From: an uncultured Sneathia sp.
Lineage (GTDB): Bacteria; Fusobacteriota; Fusobacteriia; Fusobacteriales; Leptotrichiaceae
Reading direction: 5' to 3'
NCBI GenBank assembly: GCA_902494065.1
Contig: CABURZ010000015.1
Location: forward strand, 1 to 20,969
Length of the DNA: 20,969 nucleotides
Shown here piece after piece: positions 1 to 7,751 of the stretch; the first letter of the stretch is position 1; every line of letters starts with the position of its first letter. Below the pieces are notes generated by a model. It was not told the origin of the DNA. It saw only the letters and a list, made by a program, of their open reading frames with translations, and ran no database searches. A program made the translations under genes and the position numbers.

Positions 1-1
1 A

Positions 2-1660
2 ATGCGTATACTAAACACGAAAAAAGGTCCTGCTGTAAGATCGATGCGTGCTCAAACAGATAGAAAACTATATGCAAATAATATGAAAAAAATTCTAGAA
101 CATCAAGAAAATTTGGATATTATACAAGATGAAATCATTAAAATTTTACATAAAGATAATGAAGTTATAGGTGTAGAAACTAAAAACGGTTTAACTTTTA
201 AAACAAAAAAATTAATTTTAGCTACGGGTACATTTTTAAATGGCCTTCTATACGTTGGTGATAAAATAATAGAAGGTGGAAGAATGGGAGAATTAAGTGC
301 TAAAGGATTAACAAATTCATTAATTGAATTAGGCTTAGAAGTTAGAAGATTTAAAACTGGAACATCTCCTAGAATAGATGCAAGAACTATAGATTTTAGC
401 AAAATGGAAGAACAACCAGGTGAAATAGGTAAACCACTTAAATTTTCATTTTCATCCAAAGATGAAGACGTTTTAAAAAGAAAACAATTGTCATGCTATA
501 TTACAAGAACAAGCGAATATATGAGGGATTTAATTTTAAATAATCTAGACAAAGCACCTATGTATAATGGAACTATACATACTACAGGTCCTAGATATTG
601 TCCTTCAATAGAGGATAAAATTGTAAAATTTAGTGATAAACCTACTCATCATCTATTTTTAGAACCAGAAGGGTTTGATACAACAGAAGTATACATTAGT
701 GGTTTATCTACTAGTTTTCCAGCTTCTTTTCAAAATCAAATGGTTCATTCTATAAAAGGAATGGAAAACGCCAAAATAATGCGTTATGGCTATGCAGTTG
801 AATATGATTTTGTTTCAGCACAAGAATTAAATTATACACTTGAAACTAGAAAAGTTCGTGGACTATATTTAGCTGGCCAAATAAATGGTACTAGTGGTTA
901 CGAAGAAGCAGCAACACAAGGGTTAATAGCTGGTATTAATGCAAGTTTAAGTTTAGAAAATAAAGAACCTTTAATTCTATATCGTAATAGCTCATATATA
1001 GCTACCATGATAGATGATTTAATTACTAAAAGAATAGAAGAACCATATAGAATGTTCACTGCAAGAAGTGAATATAGACTACTTTTGCGTGAAGATAATG
1101 CTGATTTAAGATTATCTGAATACGGACATAAAATAGGTTTAGTATCAGATAGTGAGTATGAAAGAGTATTAGAAAAGAAAAAAAATGTAGAAACTGTAAT
1201 AGATTTTCTAGAAAAAACTACAGTAGGTACATCTAATAAAACATTTTCTAATTTATTAGATAAATACGGTGAAACAGTAAAAAGCGGTGTTACACTAAAA
1301 GAATTTTTAAGACGACCTAAAGTAAGCTATGATGATATAAAAGCTATTGTAGCTGAAATGGGAATAGATTTTAATTTAAATTTTGTAGCTGACACTGAAT
1401 ACCAAATTGAAGTGGTAGTAAAATATGAGGGATATATAAAAAAGGCATATCAAATGATAGAAAAAGCTAAAAAATTAGATGAGTTAAAGATACCTCATGA
1501 TTTTAACTATGAAGCTATGCATGGTATAACAAGAGAAGCTAAACAAAAATTGATGGAAAAAAGACCATATAACGTTGGGCAAGCAAGTAACATTCTAGGA
1601 GTTACCCCAGCTGATATATCAGTTTTAATAATGTACTTGGACGGTAGATTAAAATGTTAG
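2..1660 (+). CDS. mnmG: tRNA uridine-34 5-carboxymethylaminomethyl modification enzyme MnmG (GidA), 5' end cut by window
   Basis: MnmG is an FAD protein that works with MnmE to install the carboxymethylaminomethyl group on U34 of certain tRNAs, in the cytoplasm. The 552 visible residues align with E. coli MnmG from its RILN(A)SKGPAVR region onward, so roughly 80 N-terminal residues, including the FAD-binding GxGxxG, lie outside the window. Both family signatures are present: GPRYCPSIEDK at visible residues 196-206 and AGQINGTSGYEEAA starting at 291. The KTGTSPRIDARTIDF segment begins at 118, with Ser where TPPR is usual. The C-terminal MnmE/tRNA-binding helical part ends normally (GQASNILGVTPADISVL). 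The open frame continues to the window edge, so the first ATG seen is internal. It overlaps rsmG by 7 bases, the common mnmG-rsmG order. Family assignment is secure. Confidence 0.97.
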   Translation: MRILNTKKGPAVRSMRAQTDRKLYANNMKKILEHQENLDIIQDEIIKILHKDNEVIGVETKNGLTFKTKKLILATGTFLNGLLYVGDKIIEGGRMGELSAKGLTNSLIELGLEVRRFKTGTSPRIDARTIDFSKMEEQPGEIGKPLKFSFSSKDEDVLKRKQLSCYITRTSEYMRDLILNNLDKAPMYNGTIHTTGPRYCPSIEDKIVKFSDKPTHHLFLEPEGFDTTEVYISGLSTSFPASFQNQMVHSIKGMENAKIMRYGYAVEYDFVSAQELNYTLETRKVRGLYLAGQINGTSGYEEAATQGLIAGINASLSLENKEPLILYRNSSYIATMIDDLITKRIEEPYRMFTARSEYRLLLREDNADLRLSEYGHKIGLVSDSEYERVLEKKKNVETVIDFLEKTTVGTSNKTFSNLLDKYGETVKSGVTLKEFLRRPKVSYDDIKAIVAEMGIDFNLNFVADTEYQIEVVVKYEGYIKKAYQMIEKAKKLDELKIPHDFNYEAMHGITREAKQKLMEKRPYNVGQASNILGVTPADISVLIMYLDGRLKC

Positions 1661-2295
1661 ATGAAAAATTATTAAAATATTTAGAGTTACTTATAAAAAA
1701 AAATGAAGTTATGAATTTAACTGCAATTAGAAATAGAGAAGAAATAATAGACAAACATTTCTATGACTCTATTTTACTAAATGATTTATTAAAAAAAGAA
1801 GATAAATATATAATAGATATAGGAACAGGTGCAGGATTCCCAGGATTAGTTTTAGCAATACTAAACCCTACCAAAAAATTTTTACTAGTTGATTCAGTTA
1901 AAAAGAAAATTGATTTTATTAATGAAGTAATAAATGAACTTAATTTAAAAAATGTTAAAACTTCTTCTATGCGTGCTGAAGAATTAATAAAAAATTATAG
2001 AGAAAAATTTGACGTAGGTTTATGTAGAGGTGTTGCTCATTTATCTATAATATTAGAATATGAAATACCTTTTTTAAGAGTTGGTGGTAGATTTTTAGCA
2101 CAAAAGCAAAGTGATAAAGAAATAGTTGAAGCAAAAAACGCTCTTGAGCAATTAAGCTCAAAAGTACTTAATATACATAGATTTAAATTACCTTTGTCAA
2201 ATGATGATAGAGTAGTTATTGAAATAGAAAAATTTGGTAAAACTCTAGCTAAATATCCAAGAAAAGTTGGTTTACCAAAGAAAAAACCCTTATAG
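1654..2295 (+). CDS. rsmG: 16S rRNA (guanine-527-N7) methyltransferase RsmG (GidB)
   Basis: RsmG methylates N7 of G527 in the 530 loop of 16S rRNA using S-adenosylmethionine. At 213 residues it is a normal family length. The SAM-binding loop DIGTGAGFPG is at residues 55-64, followed by the acidic strand end LLVDSVKKK. A later CRGVAHL segment corresponds to the usual SRAVA region. The C-terminus YPRKVGLPKKKPL is the typical RsmG ending. The start ATG overlaps the 3' end of mnmG (ATGTTAG), which suggests translational coupling. In other bacteria loss of RsmG gives low-level streptomycin resistance; nothing here looks damaged. Confidence 0.96.
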   Translation: MLDEKLLKYLELLIKKNEVMNLTAIRNREEIIDKHFYDSILLNDLLKKEDKYIIDIGTGAGFPGLVLAILNPTKKFLLVDSVKKKIDFINEVINELNLKNVKTSSMRAEELIKNYREKFDVGLCRGVAHLSIILEYEIPFLRVGGRFLAQKQSDKEIVEAKNALEQLSSKVLNIHRFKLPLSNDDRVVIEIEKFGKTLAKYPRKVGLPKKKPL

Positions 2296-2304
2296 GAGGC
2301 AAAA

Positions 2305-3000
2305 ATGTTTAAGGCAGATAAAAGTTTTTTTGAAATTTTCCCTAATGCAAAATTAGGAGTTGTAGTAATTAAAAATATGGATAATACTAAAAATAGTGAT
2401 GAAATTATAACTTTACTAGAAAATGCAAATGAAGAAGCAAAAAAATATTTAGTAAATGAGCAATTAAGCGAAAATGAAGTTATAAAGGTATATAGAGAAG
2501 CTTATACAAAATTTAAAACTAAAAAAGGAGCAAGAAGTTCTATAGAAGCACTATTAAAAAGAGTGAAACAAGGAAAACCCGTTGGAAACATAAATCCTTT
2601 AGTTGATATATATAATTCTGCTTCACTTAAATTTGGACTACCTTGTGGAGCTGAGGATATAGACACATTTAAAGGTGATTTAGAGTTAACTATAACTTCT
2701 GGAGGAGATGATTTTTACCCATTAGGTGATGATAAAAATGAACCTACCCTTGATGGAGAATTATGTTACAAAGATGAATTAGGTGCAGTTTGCAGATGTT
2801 TTAATTGGCGTGATGGTGTTCGTACTATGATAACAGAAAGCACTAAAAATGCCTTTATAATCATGGAATTAATTGATGAAAATAGAGAAAATGTACTAAA
2901 TGAAGCATTAGATTATATAGTAGAAAATTCTAAAAAATACACTTTAGGAGATGCTAATAAATATATTTTAGATAGAGAAAATAGTTCTTTAGAACTATAA
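2305..3000 (+). CDS. Solo B3/B4 domain protein (PheRS-beta editing-like domain, COG3382 type)
   Basis: The protein has 231 residues and resembles the free-standing B3/B4 domain family, related to the editing module of phenylalanyl-tRNA synthetase beta. Recognisable parts are the N-terminal FFEIFPNAKLGVVV, the SSIEALLKRVKQGKPVGNINPLVDIYN segment starting near residue 78, the GLPCGAEDID turn, and the strand-rich TITSGGDDFYPLGDD and CRCFNWRD segments. Known members are thought to bind or deacylate mischarged tRNA, but the substrate of solo forms is poorly defined, so function here is inferred from family only. A perfect AGGAGG at 2294-2299, overlapping the rsmG stop, sets the start. It lies between rRNA/tRNA modification genes and trkA, which fits a translation-quality role without proving it. 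Confidence 0.82.
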   Translation: MFKADKSFFEIFPNAKLGVVVIKNMDNTKNSDEIITLLENANEEAKKYLVNEQLSENEVIKVYREAYTKFKTKKGARSSIEALLKRVKQGKPVGNINPLVDIYNSASLKFGLPCGAEDIDTFKGDLELTITSGGDDFYPLGDDKNEPTLDGELCYKDELGAVCRCFNWRDGVRTMITESTKNAFIIMELIDENRENVLNEALDYIVENSKKYTLGDANKYILDRENSSLEL

Positions 3001-3010
3001 TGGAGGTACC

Positions 3011-4369
3011 ATGAAAGTTATTGTAATAGGAAATGGTAAGGTTGGTAAATCTTTAGTAGAACAACTTTTTGAGGAAGGACATGATGTTACAGTAATTGAT
3101 AAAAAATTAGATAGATTAGAATCACTTAATAATACATCAGATGTTTTATGCTTACAAGGAGATGGAATAAATATAGATACTCTACTTGAAGCTGGTGTTG
3201 AAACTTCTGATTTTGTCATATCTACAACTTCTAGTGATGAGTTAAATATAGTATCGGGGCTTTTAGCTAAAAGTCGTGGAGCTAAACATACTGTTGCAAG
3301 AATAAGATCGAAAGAATATTCTGATCAAGCAAAGTTTATAAAACAAGATTTATCAATAGACTATGTTATTAACCCTGAACTACAAACAGCTAAAGACATA
3401 GCTAATCAATTTAGATTTGTTGGAGATTTTAAGGTTGAGAGTATTTCAGCACGAGGATTAGTAGATATAATATCGTTTAAACTAGAAAAAAGCTTTAGTT
3501 TTGTAGGTTTAAGTTTATCACAAATAAATTCAACATACGGAATACAAATGTTAGTTTGTTCAGTGCAAAGAAAAGATGAAGTTATTATACCCTCTGGAGA
3601 TTTTGTGCTACTTGAAGGGGATATCATATATATAATGGCTTCTTATAAAGAAATTAACAAGATAATAAGACTATTTGATATAAAAGATAAAAGAGTTGAT
3701 AGTGTATTTATAGTTGGTGCTAGTAAATTAAGCTACTATCTTGCTAAAGAACTCTTAAAAATGAATTTAAGTATAAAAATAATGGATAATAATATAGAAG
3801 CTTGTGAAAGCATGGCTGAGCAATTACCTGAAGCTACAATAATACATGGAGATGCTGGAAATCAATTAACTCTTGAAGAGGAAGGAGCTTTTAATTCTGG
3901 TGCCTTTATAAGTCTTACAGGTAACGATGAAATGAATATAATACTATCACTTTATGCAAAAGCTAAAAGAACAAAAAAAGTCATAACTAAAGTAAATCAA
4001 TTAGGATTTACAGAATTAGTAAAAACTTTGGGATTAAATAATATATTTGCACCTCGTGAAGTTATAACTAATCATATAATATCATATTTTAGATCTATAG
4101 AGCGTGGAAAAGAAGGTAGTGCAATATCAGTACACAGATTAGTTTCTAATCAAGTTGAAGCTGTTGAATATTTAGTTGATGATAACTTTAAATATATAAA
4201 TACTGCACTAAAAGATATAAATTTACAAAAAGATATACTAATTGCTGGTGTTGTTAGAGAAAATGAATTTATACGTGCTAATGGTAATACAAAATTAATA
4301 AAAAATGATATTGTAATAATTTTATCATTAAAAAGGAGAATAACTGAGTTAGAGGATATAATAAAATGA
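3011..4369 (+). CDS. trkA: Trk system K+ uptake regulatory subunit TrkA, two RCK units
   Basis: This is the cytoplasmic nucleotide-binding gate of the TrkH K+ transporter, of about the usual two-unit length (452 residues). The first Rossmann unit has an intact GNGKVG at residues 7-12 and an acidic D30 after strand 2, as expected for NAD(H) binding; a TrkA-C-like segment follows at about 140-215. The second unit starts near residue 230 but its loop reads GASKLS (236-241), lacking the second and third glycines of GxGxxG. A second TrkA-C-like segment ends the protein. The start has a strong TGGAGG at 3001-3006. The stop overlaps the trkH start (ATGA), so the two subunits are probably translationally coupled. 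The degenerate second loop suggests that the C-terminal unit may bind nucleotide poorly or differently; this is inference. Confidence 0.95.
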   Translation: MKVIVIGNGKVGKSLVEQLFEEGHDVTVIDKKLDRLESLNNTSDVLCLQGDGINIDTLLEAGVETSDFVISTTSSDELNIVSGLLAKSRGAKHTVARIRSKEYSDQAKFIKQDLSIDYVINPELQTAKDIANQFRFVGDFKVESISARGLVDIISFKLEKSFSFVGLSLSQINSTYGIQMLVCSVQRKDEVIIPSGDFVLLEGDIIYIMASYKEINKIIRLFDIKDKRVDSVFIVGASKLSYYLAKELLKMNLSIKIMDNNIEACESMAEQLPEATIIHGDAGNQLTLEEEGAFNSGAFISLTGNDEMNIILSLYAKAKRTKKVITKVNQLGFTELVKTLGLNNIFAPREVITNHIISYFRSIERGKEGSAISVHRLVSNQVEAVEYLVDDNFKYINTALKDINLQKDILIAGVVRENEFIRANGNTKLIKNDIVIILSLKRRITELEDIIK

Positions 4370-5811
4370 ACAAAAAAATGATATTAAAAATAATCTCAAA
4401 AATAGTTATGATGGAAGGTATTTTATTACTCTTACCTAGTATTGTGGGACTTTACTATAATGAATATCGCGATGCTAAAATTTACTTATTTATGTCAGTC
4501 ATAACAGCCACATTATTCTACATATTATCAAAAATAAGTGTTAAAAACACTAATATTTATGCAAAAGATGGCCTTATTTGTACTGCATTAATTTGGATAA
4601 TTTGGTCGCTAGTTGGAGCTTTACCCTTCTATATCGCAGGATATATTCCTAACTATTTTGATGCTTTTTTTGAAACTGTTTCTGGCTTTACTACAACAGG
4701 GTCAACTATATTATCAAATATTGAAGGTCTTTCTAAGTCTATGCTATTTTGGAGGTCTTTTACTCACTGGATAGGTGGTATGGGAGTTTTAGTCTTTGTA
4801 CTTGCTTTTATACCTGTAGCTGAAAGAGGTGAAGCACTATTTTTACTAAAAGCTGAAGTTCCAGGACCTGTTGTAGGAAAATTAGTCCCTAAAGCTAAAA
4901 AAACTGCTATGATACTTTATTTAATGTATTTATTTTTAACAATACTTGAAATAATATTCTTACTTTTTGGTAAAATGAATTTTTATGAAGCAGTCTTACA
5001 TGCATTTTCAACAGCAGGTACAGGTGGGTTTTCAACAAGAAATGCATCAGTAGCTGCATTTAATAGTCCATATATAGAATATGTAATCTCCATTTTTATG
5101 GTATTATTTGGAATAAATTTCAATATTTATTTCTTTTTATTAATAAAGAATTTTAAAGATGTATTTAAAAATGAAGAATTAAGACTTTATTTAGCAATTA
5201 TAGCAATTAGTGTAATTACTATAACTATTAACATATATTATATATATAATGATTTAGAAAAAGCATTTCGTGCTTCACTATTTCAAGTTACATCTATAAT
5301 CACAACAACTGGATTTATAACAGAAAACTTTAACTTATGGCCTAGTTATAGTAAAATTGTACTTATGCTATTAATAGTAATAGGAGCTTGTGCTGGATCA
5401 ACAGGCGGAGGTATTAAAATATCAAGAGTATTAATTTTATTAAAAGAAATGAAATTATATATAAAAAAACTATTCCATCCAAGATTAGTAGATGTAATAA
5501 CTATTGATAATAAGAAGGTAGAACAAAACATAAGACATGCAACTCTTATGTTTGTAGCTCTATATTGCTTAATTTGCGTAATTTCAATCATATTAGTTTC
5601 AATTAATAATTTTGACTTTGAAACTACAGTTACTGCAGTCCTAACAACTCTTGGTAACACAGGACCTGGTTTAGGACAAGTTGGAGCTATAGAAAATTTC
5701 TATAAATTTTCAAACTTTTCAAAAATAATTTTAAGTTTTGATATGCTTATAGGACGACTTGAAATATTGCCGATTTTATTTATATTTACTCCAAATATTT
5801 GGAAAAAATAG
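4366..5811 (+). CDS. trkH: Trk system K+ transporter, membrane subunit TrkH
   Basis: This is an integral membrane K+ transporter of the SKT superfamily, 481 residues, built of four M1-P-M2 repeats. The four pore-loop selectivity segments are visible: TVSGFTTTGST (about 104-114), AFSTAGTGGFSTRN (about 213-226), TSIITTTGFITENF (about 309-322) and TLGNTGPGLG (about 428-437). Other conserved segments are FTHWIGGMGVLVF, AGSTGGGIKISR and the C-terminal MLIGRLEILPIL. It begins in the 4-base overlap with trkA and is the last gene of the mnmG operon. Its stop codon lies inside the left arm of the terminator hairpin. Together with TrkA it should give gated K+ uptake. Confidence 0.96.
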   Translation: MNKKMILKIISKIVMMEGILLLLPSIVGLYYNEYRDAKIYLFMSVITATLFYILSKISVKNTNIYAKDGLICTALIWIIWSLVGALPFYIAGYIPNYFDAFFETVSGFTTTGSTILSNIEGLSKSMLFWRSFTHWIGGMGVLVFVLAFIPVAERGEALFLLKAEVPGPVVGKLVPKAKKTAMILYLMYLFLTILEIIFLLFGKMNFYEAVLHAFSTAGTGGFSTRNASVAAFNSPYIEYVISIFMVLFGINFNIYFFLLIKNFKDVFKNEELRLYLAIIAISVITITINIYYIYNDLEKAFRASLFQVTSIITTTGFITENFNLWPSYSKIVLMLLIVIGACAGSTGGGIKISRVLILLKEMKLYIKKLFHPRLVDVITIDNKKVEQNIRHATLMFVALYCLICVISIILVSINNFDFETTVTAVLTTLGNTGPGLGQVGAIENFYKFSNFSKIILSFDMLIGRLEILPILFIFTPNIWKK

Positions 5812-5839
5812 ACTAGTATAATACACTAGTCTATTTTTT
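5803..5839 (+). terminator. Rho-independent terminator of the mnmG-trkH operon
   Basis: There is a perfect 15-bp inverted repeat, AAAAAATAGACTAGT at 5803-5817 and ACTAGTCTATTTTTT at 5825-5839, with a 7-base loop and a terminal T run. The left arm contains the trkH stop codon. The A-rich left and T-rich right ends would let it work in both directions. Confidence 0.9.
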
Positions 5840-5898
5840 ATGACATACAGGTCTGCATATGCTTTAGAAAATTGAACTCACAATATAGCATGTATATC

Positions 5899-5927
5899 TT
5901 GAAATATCAAATTTTACGATGTATAAT
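5899..5927 (+). promoter_or_regulatory. Sigma-70 type promoter for the AAA_14 ATPase gene
   Basis: TTGAAA at 5899-5904 and a perfect TATAAT at 5922-5927 are separated by 17 bases. It lies 35 bases upstream of the ATPase ATG and just after the trkH terminator, so this gene is its own transcription unit. The ribosome site AAAGGGG follows. Confidence 0.7.
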
Positions 5928-5962
5928 TTAGAAAAATACGTATATACGAAAAAGGGGTAAAT

Positions 5963-7246
5963 ATGGACATTGAAAGACCTCTATATTTAAATAAACTTAT
6001 TTCTAAAAAGGATAATGGTAGAGTTAAAATAATAACTGGAATTAGAAGATGTGGAAAGTCTCATCTATTATTTAAAATATATAAAGATTACCTAAAAAAT
6101 ATAGGTATATTAGATGAGCAAATAATAGAACTAATTTTAGTAATTTAATGTATAGAAATCCATTTGAATTAGATAAATATATTCGCAATAAAATTAAAAA
6201 TGAATATAAAAAATATTATGTATTTATAGATGAAATACAACTAGTAAATTCAATACAAAATCCATACGTTCCTAATGGTGACAAAATCACTTTTATTGAT
6301 GTTGTTATGGGACTTATGAAAATTAAAAATGTAGATTTATACATTACTGGAAGCAATTCTAAAATGCTTTCTACTGACATATTAACTCAATTTAGAGATA
6401 GAAGTGATGAAATTAGAGTATATCCTCTATCATTTAAAGAATTTTATTCAGTTTATACAAAAGATAAAAGATTTGCATTTGAAGAATATTGTATATACGG
6501 AGGTTTGCCTTTTATTACAACTTTAAATGAGCATAAAGATAAAAGTGATTATTTACTAAATTTATTTACAAATACATATCTAAAAGATGTAATTGAAAGA
6601 AACAATATAAGAAAAGATCTGTCAATTTTAGAAGATTTGATGAATATTGTTGCTTACTCTATTGGATCTCTTACTAATCCTGCAAGAATTGCTAATACTT
6701 TGCTATCAGAAAAAAAGATTAATATCTCTCAAGCTACGATTTCATCATATTTAGAATATTTTTCTCAAGCTTTTTTAATAAGTAGTGCAAAAAGATATGA
6801 CGTTAAAGGAAGAAAATATATAGGTTCTCCTTTAAAATACTATTTTACAGATTTAGGTTTAAGAAATGCAAAATTAAATTTTAGACAAATTGAATTTACA
6901 CATATTATGGAAAATATAATATACAACGAACTTTTAATACGAGGATTTAATGTTGATGTAGGTGTAGTAGAATATAACTATAAAAAAAGATGAAAAAAGC
7001 ATTAAAACAAATTTAGAAATAGATTTTGTTGTAAATAATGGAAATACAAGATACTATATTCAATCTGCATTAAGTTTACCAACATATGAAAAAGTAGTAC
7101 AAGAAACAAAGCCATTAACAAATGTCAATGACTATTTTAAAAAAATAGTTGTTGTAAAAGATAATGTAATTGCTAGATATGATGATAAGGGTATATATTA
7201 TGTAGGCATTGAAGAATTTTTATTAAACAAAAAAATACTAGACTAG
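5963..7246 (+). pseudogene. AAA_14/DUF4143 family ATPase, broken by two frameshifts
   Basis: The intact product would be about 428 residues, normal for the AAA_14 + DUF4143 family of unknown cellular role. Walker A is GIRRCGKSHLL in the first segment (5963-6148); Walker B is YYVFIDEIQ in the second (6148-6993). The C-terminal DUF4143 part, with EIDFV and YYIQSALSL, is in a third segment (about 6989-7246, ending KKILD). The first break is near 6131-6140: adding one A to CTAATTTT restores IIELNFSNLMYRNPFEL. The second is in the A7 run 6982-6988, where A6 would join EYNYK to DEKSIKTNLEIDFV. The shifts are opposite in sign, so the final segment returns to the starting frame. The second segment begins with an ATG overlapping the first stop (TAATG), so a separate Walker A-less polypeptide could in principle be made. 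Decay is the simplest reading; sequencing error or slippage cannot be excluded. Confidence 0.88.
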
Positions 7247-7259
7247 TCTAGTATTTTTT
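7230..7259. terminator. Bidirectional terminator between the ATPase pseudogene and tag
   Basis: This is a perfect 30-bp palindrome centred between 7244 and 7245, with A/T runs at its ends. It contains the stop codon of the + strand ATPase reading (TAG, 7244-7246) and of the - strand tag gene (7250-7248). The T6 run at 7254-7259 serves + transcripts; the A run at 7230-7235 serves - transcripts. Confidence 0.85.
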
Positions 7260-7751
7260 AAAACAATTTTTTTCATGTCCTTCTATCATGCCTATAGCCT
7301 GCATAAATGAATATATAGTAGTTATACCTATAAATTTAAACCCTTGTGTTTTTAATTTTTTTGTAATAACATCAACACTTTTAGGTAAATTCCATATAAA
7401 ATAATTAAAACTTCCATATTTTTTTTGAATTTTAATAAATACTTTAGCGTTGTTAATAGTTGCTCGAATTTTAAGTCTATTTCTTATTATTCCCTTATCT
7501 GTCATGAGATTTTCTATCTTCTTTTCATCATATTTTGAAATTTTTACATAATCAAAATCATCAAAACCCATTCTAAAATTTTCTCTTTTTTGTAGTATTG
7601 TATTCCATGACAAACCAGCTTGAAAAATTTCTAAAACTAAATATTCAAACAATTTAATATCACTATGCACCACAAAGTTCCATTCATTATCATGATATAA
7701 AATTAATAGCTCATTATTTGCCCATTTACATCTATTTTTGTTTTTTTGCAT
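7248..7751 (-). CDS. tag: DNA-3-methyladenine glycosylase I (Tag)
   Basis: Tag excises 3-methyladenine from alkylated DNA, the first step of base excision repair. With the start chosen at 7751 it has 167 residues, somewhat shorter than E. coli Tag (187). The zinc ligands of the family are recognisable: Cys in NRCKW near the N-terminus, His in YHDNEW, and the C-terminal HEKNC (His-x3-Cys). The active-site stretch LEIFQAGLSWNTILQKRENF matches the LExxQAGLSW motif. The open frame extends upstream to 7808, but those 19 residues overlap adhE and are unlike the family N-terminus, so the ATG at 7751 is preferred; the ribosome site there is weak. It overlaps the end of adhE by 20 bases with no promoter between, implying co-transcription with adhE. 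Confidence 0.92.
   Translation of the reverse strand: MQKNKNRCKWANNELLILYHDNEWNFVVHSDIKLFEYLVLEIFQAGLSWNTILQKRENFRMGFDDFDYVKISKYDEKKIENLMTDKGIIRNRLKIRATINNAKVFIKIQKKYGSFNYFIWNLPKSVDVITKKLKTQGFKFIGITTIYSFMQAIGMIEGHEKNCFKKY

Noticed and set aside
5346..5660. Open frame on the - strand inside trkH
   Set aside because: It lies wholly within the conserved TrkH coding region and has no family features or ribosome site.
5840..5898. Possible small RNA or attachment site in the gap after trkH
   Set aside because: No hairpin with T run, tRNA end or direct repeat beyond the terminator 9-mers was seen; the gap is adequately explained by the ATPase promoter.
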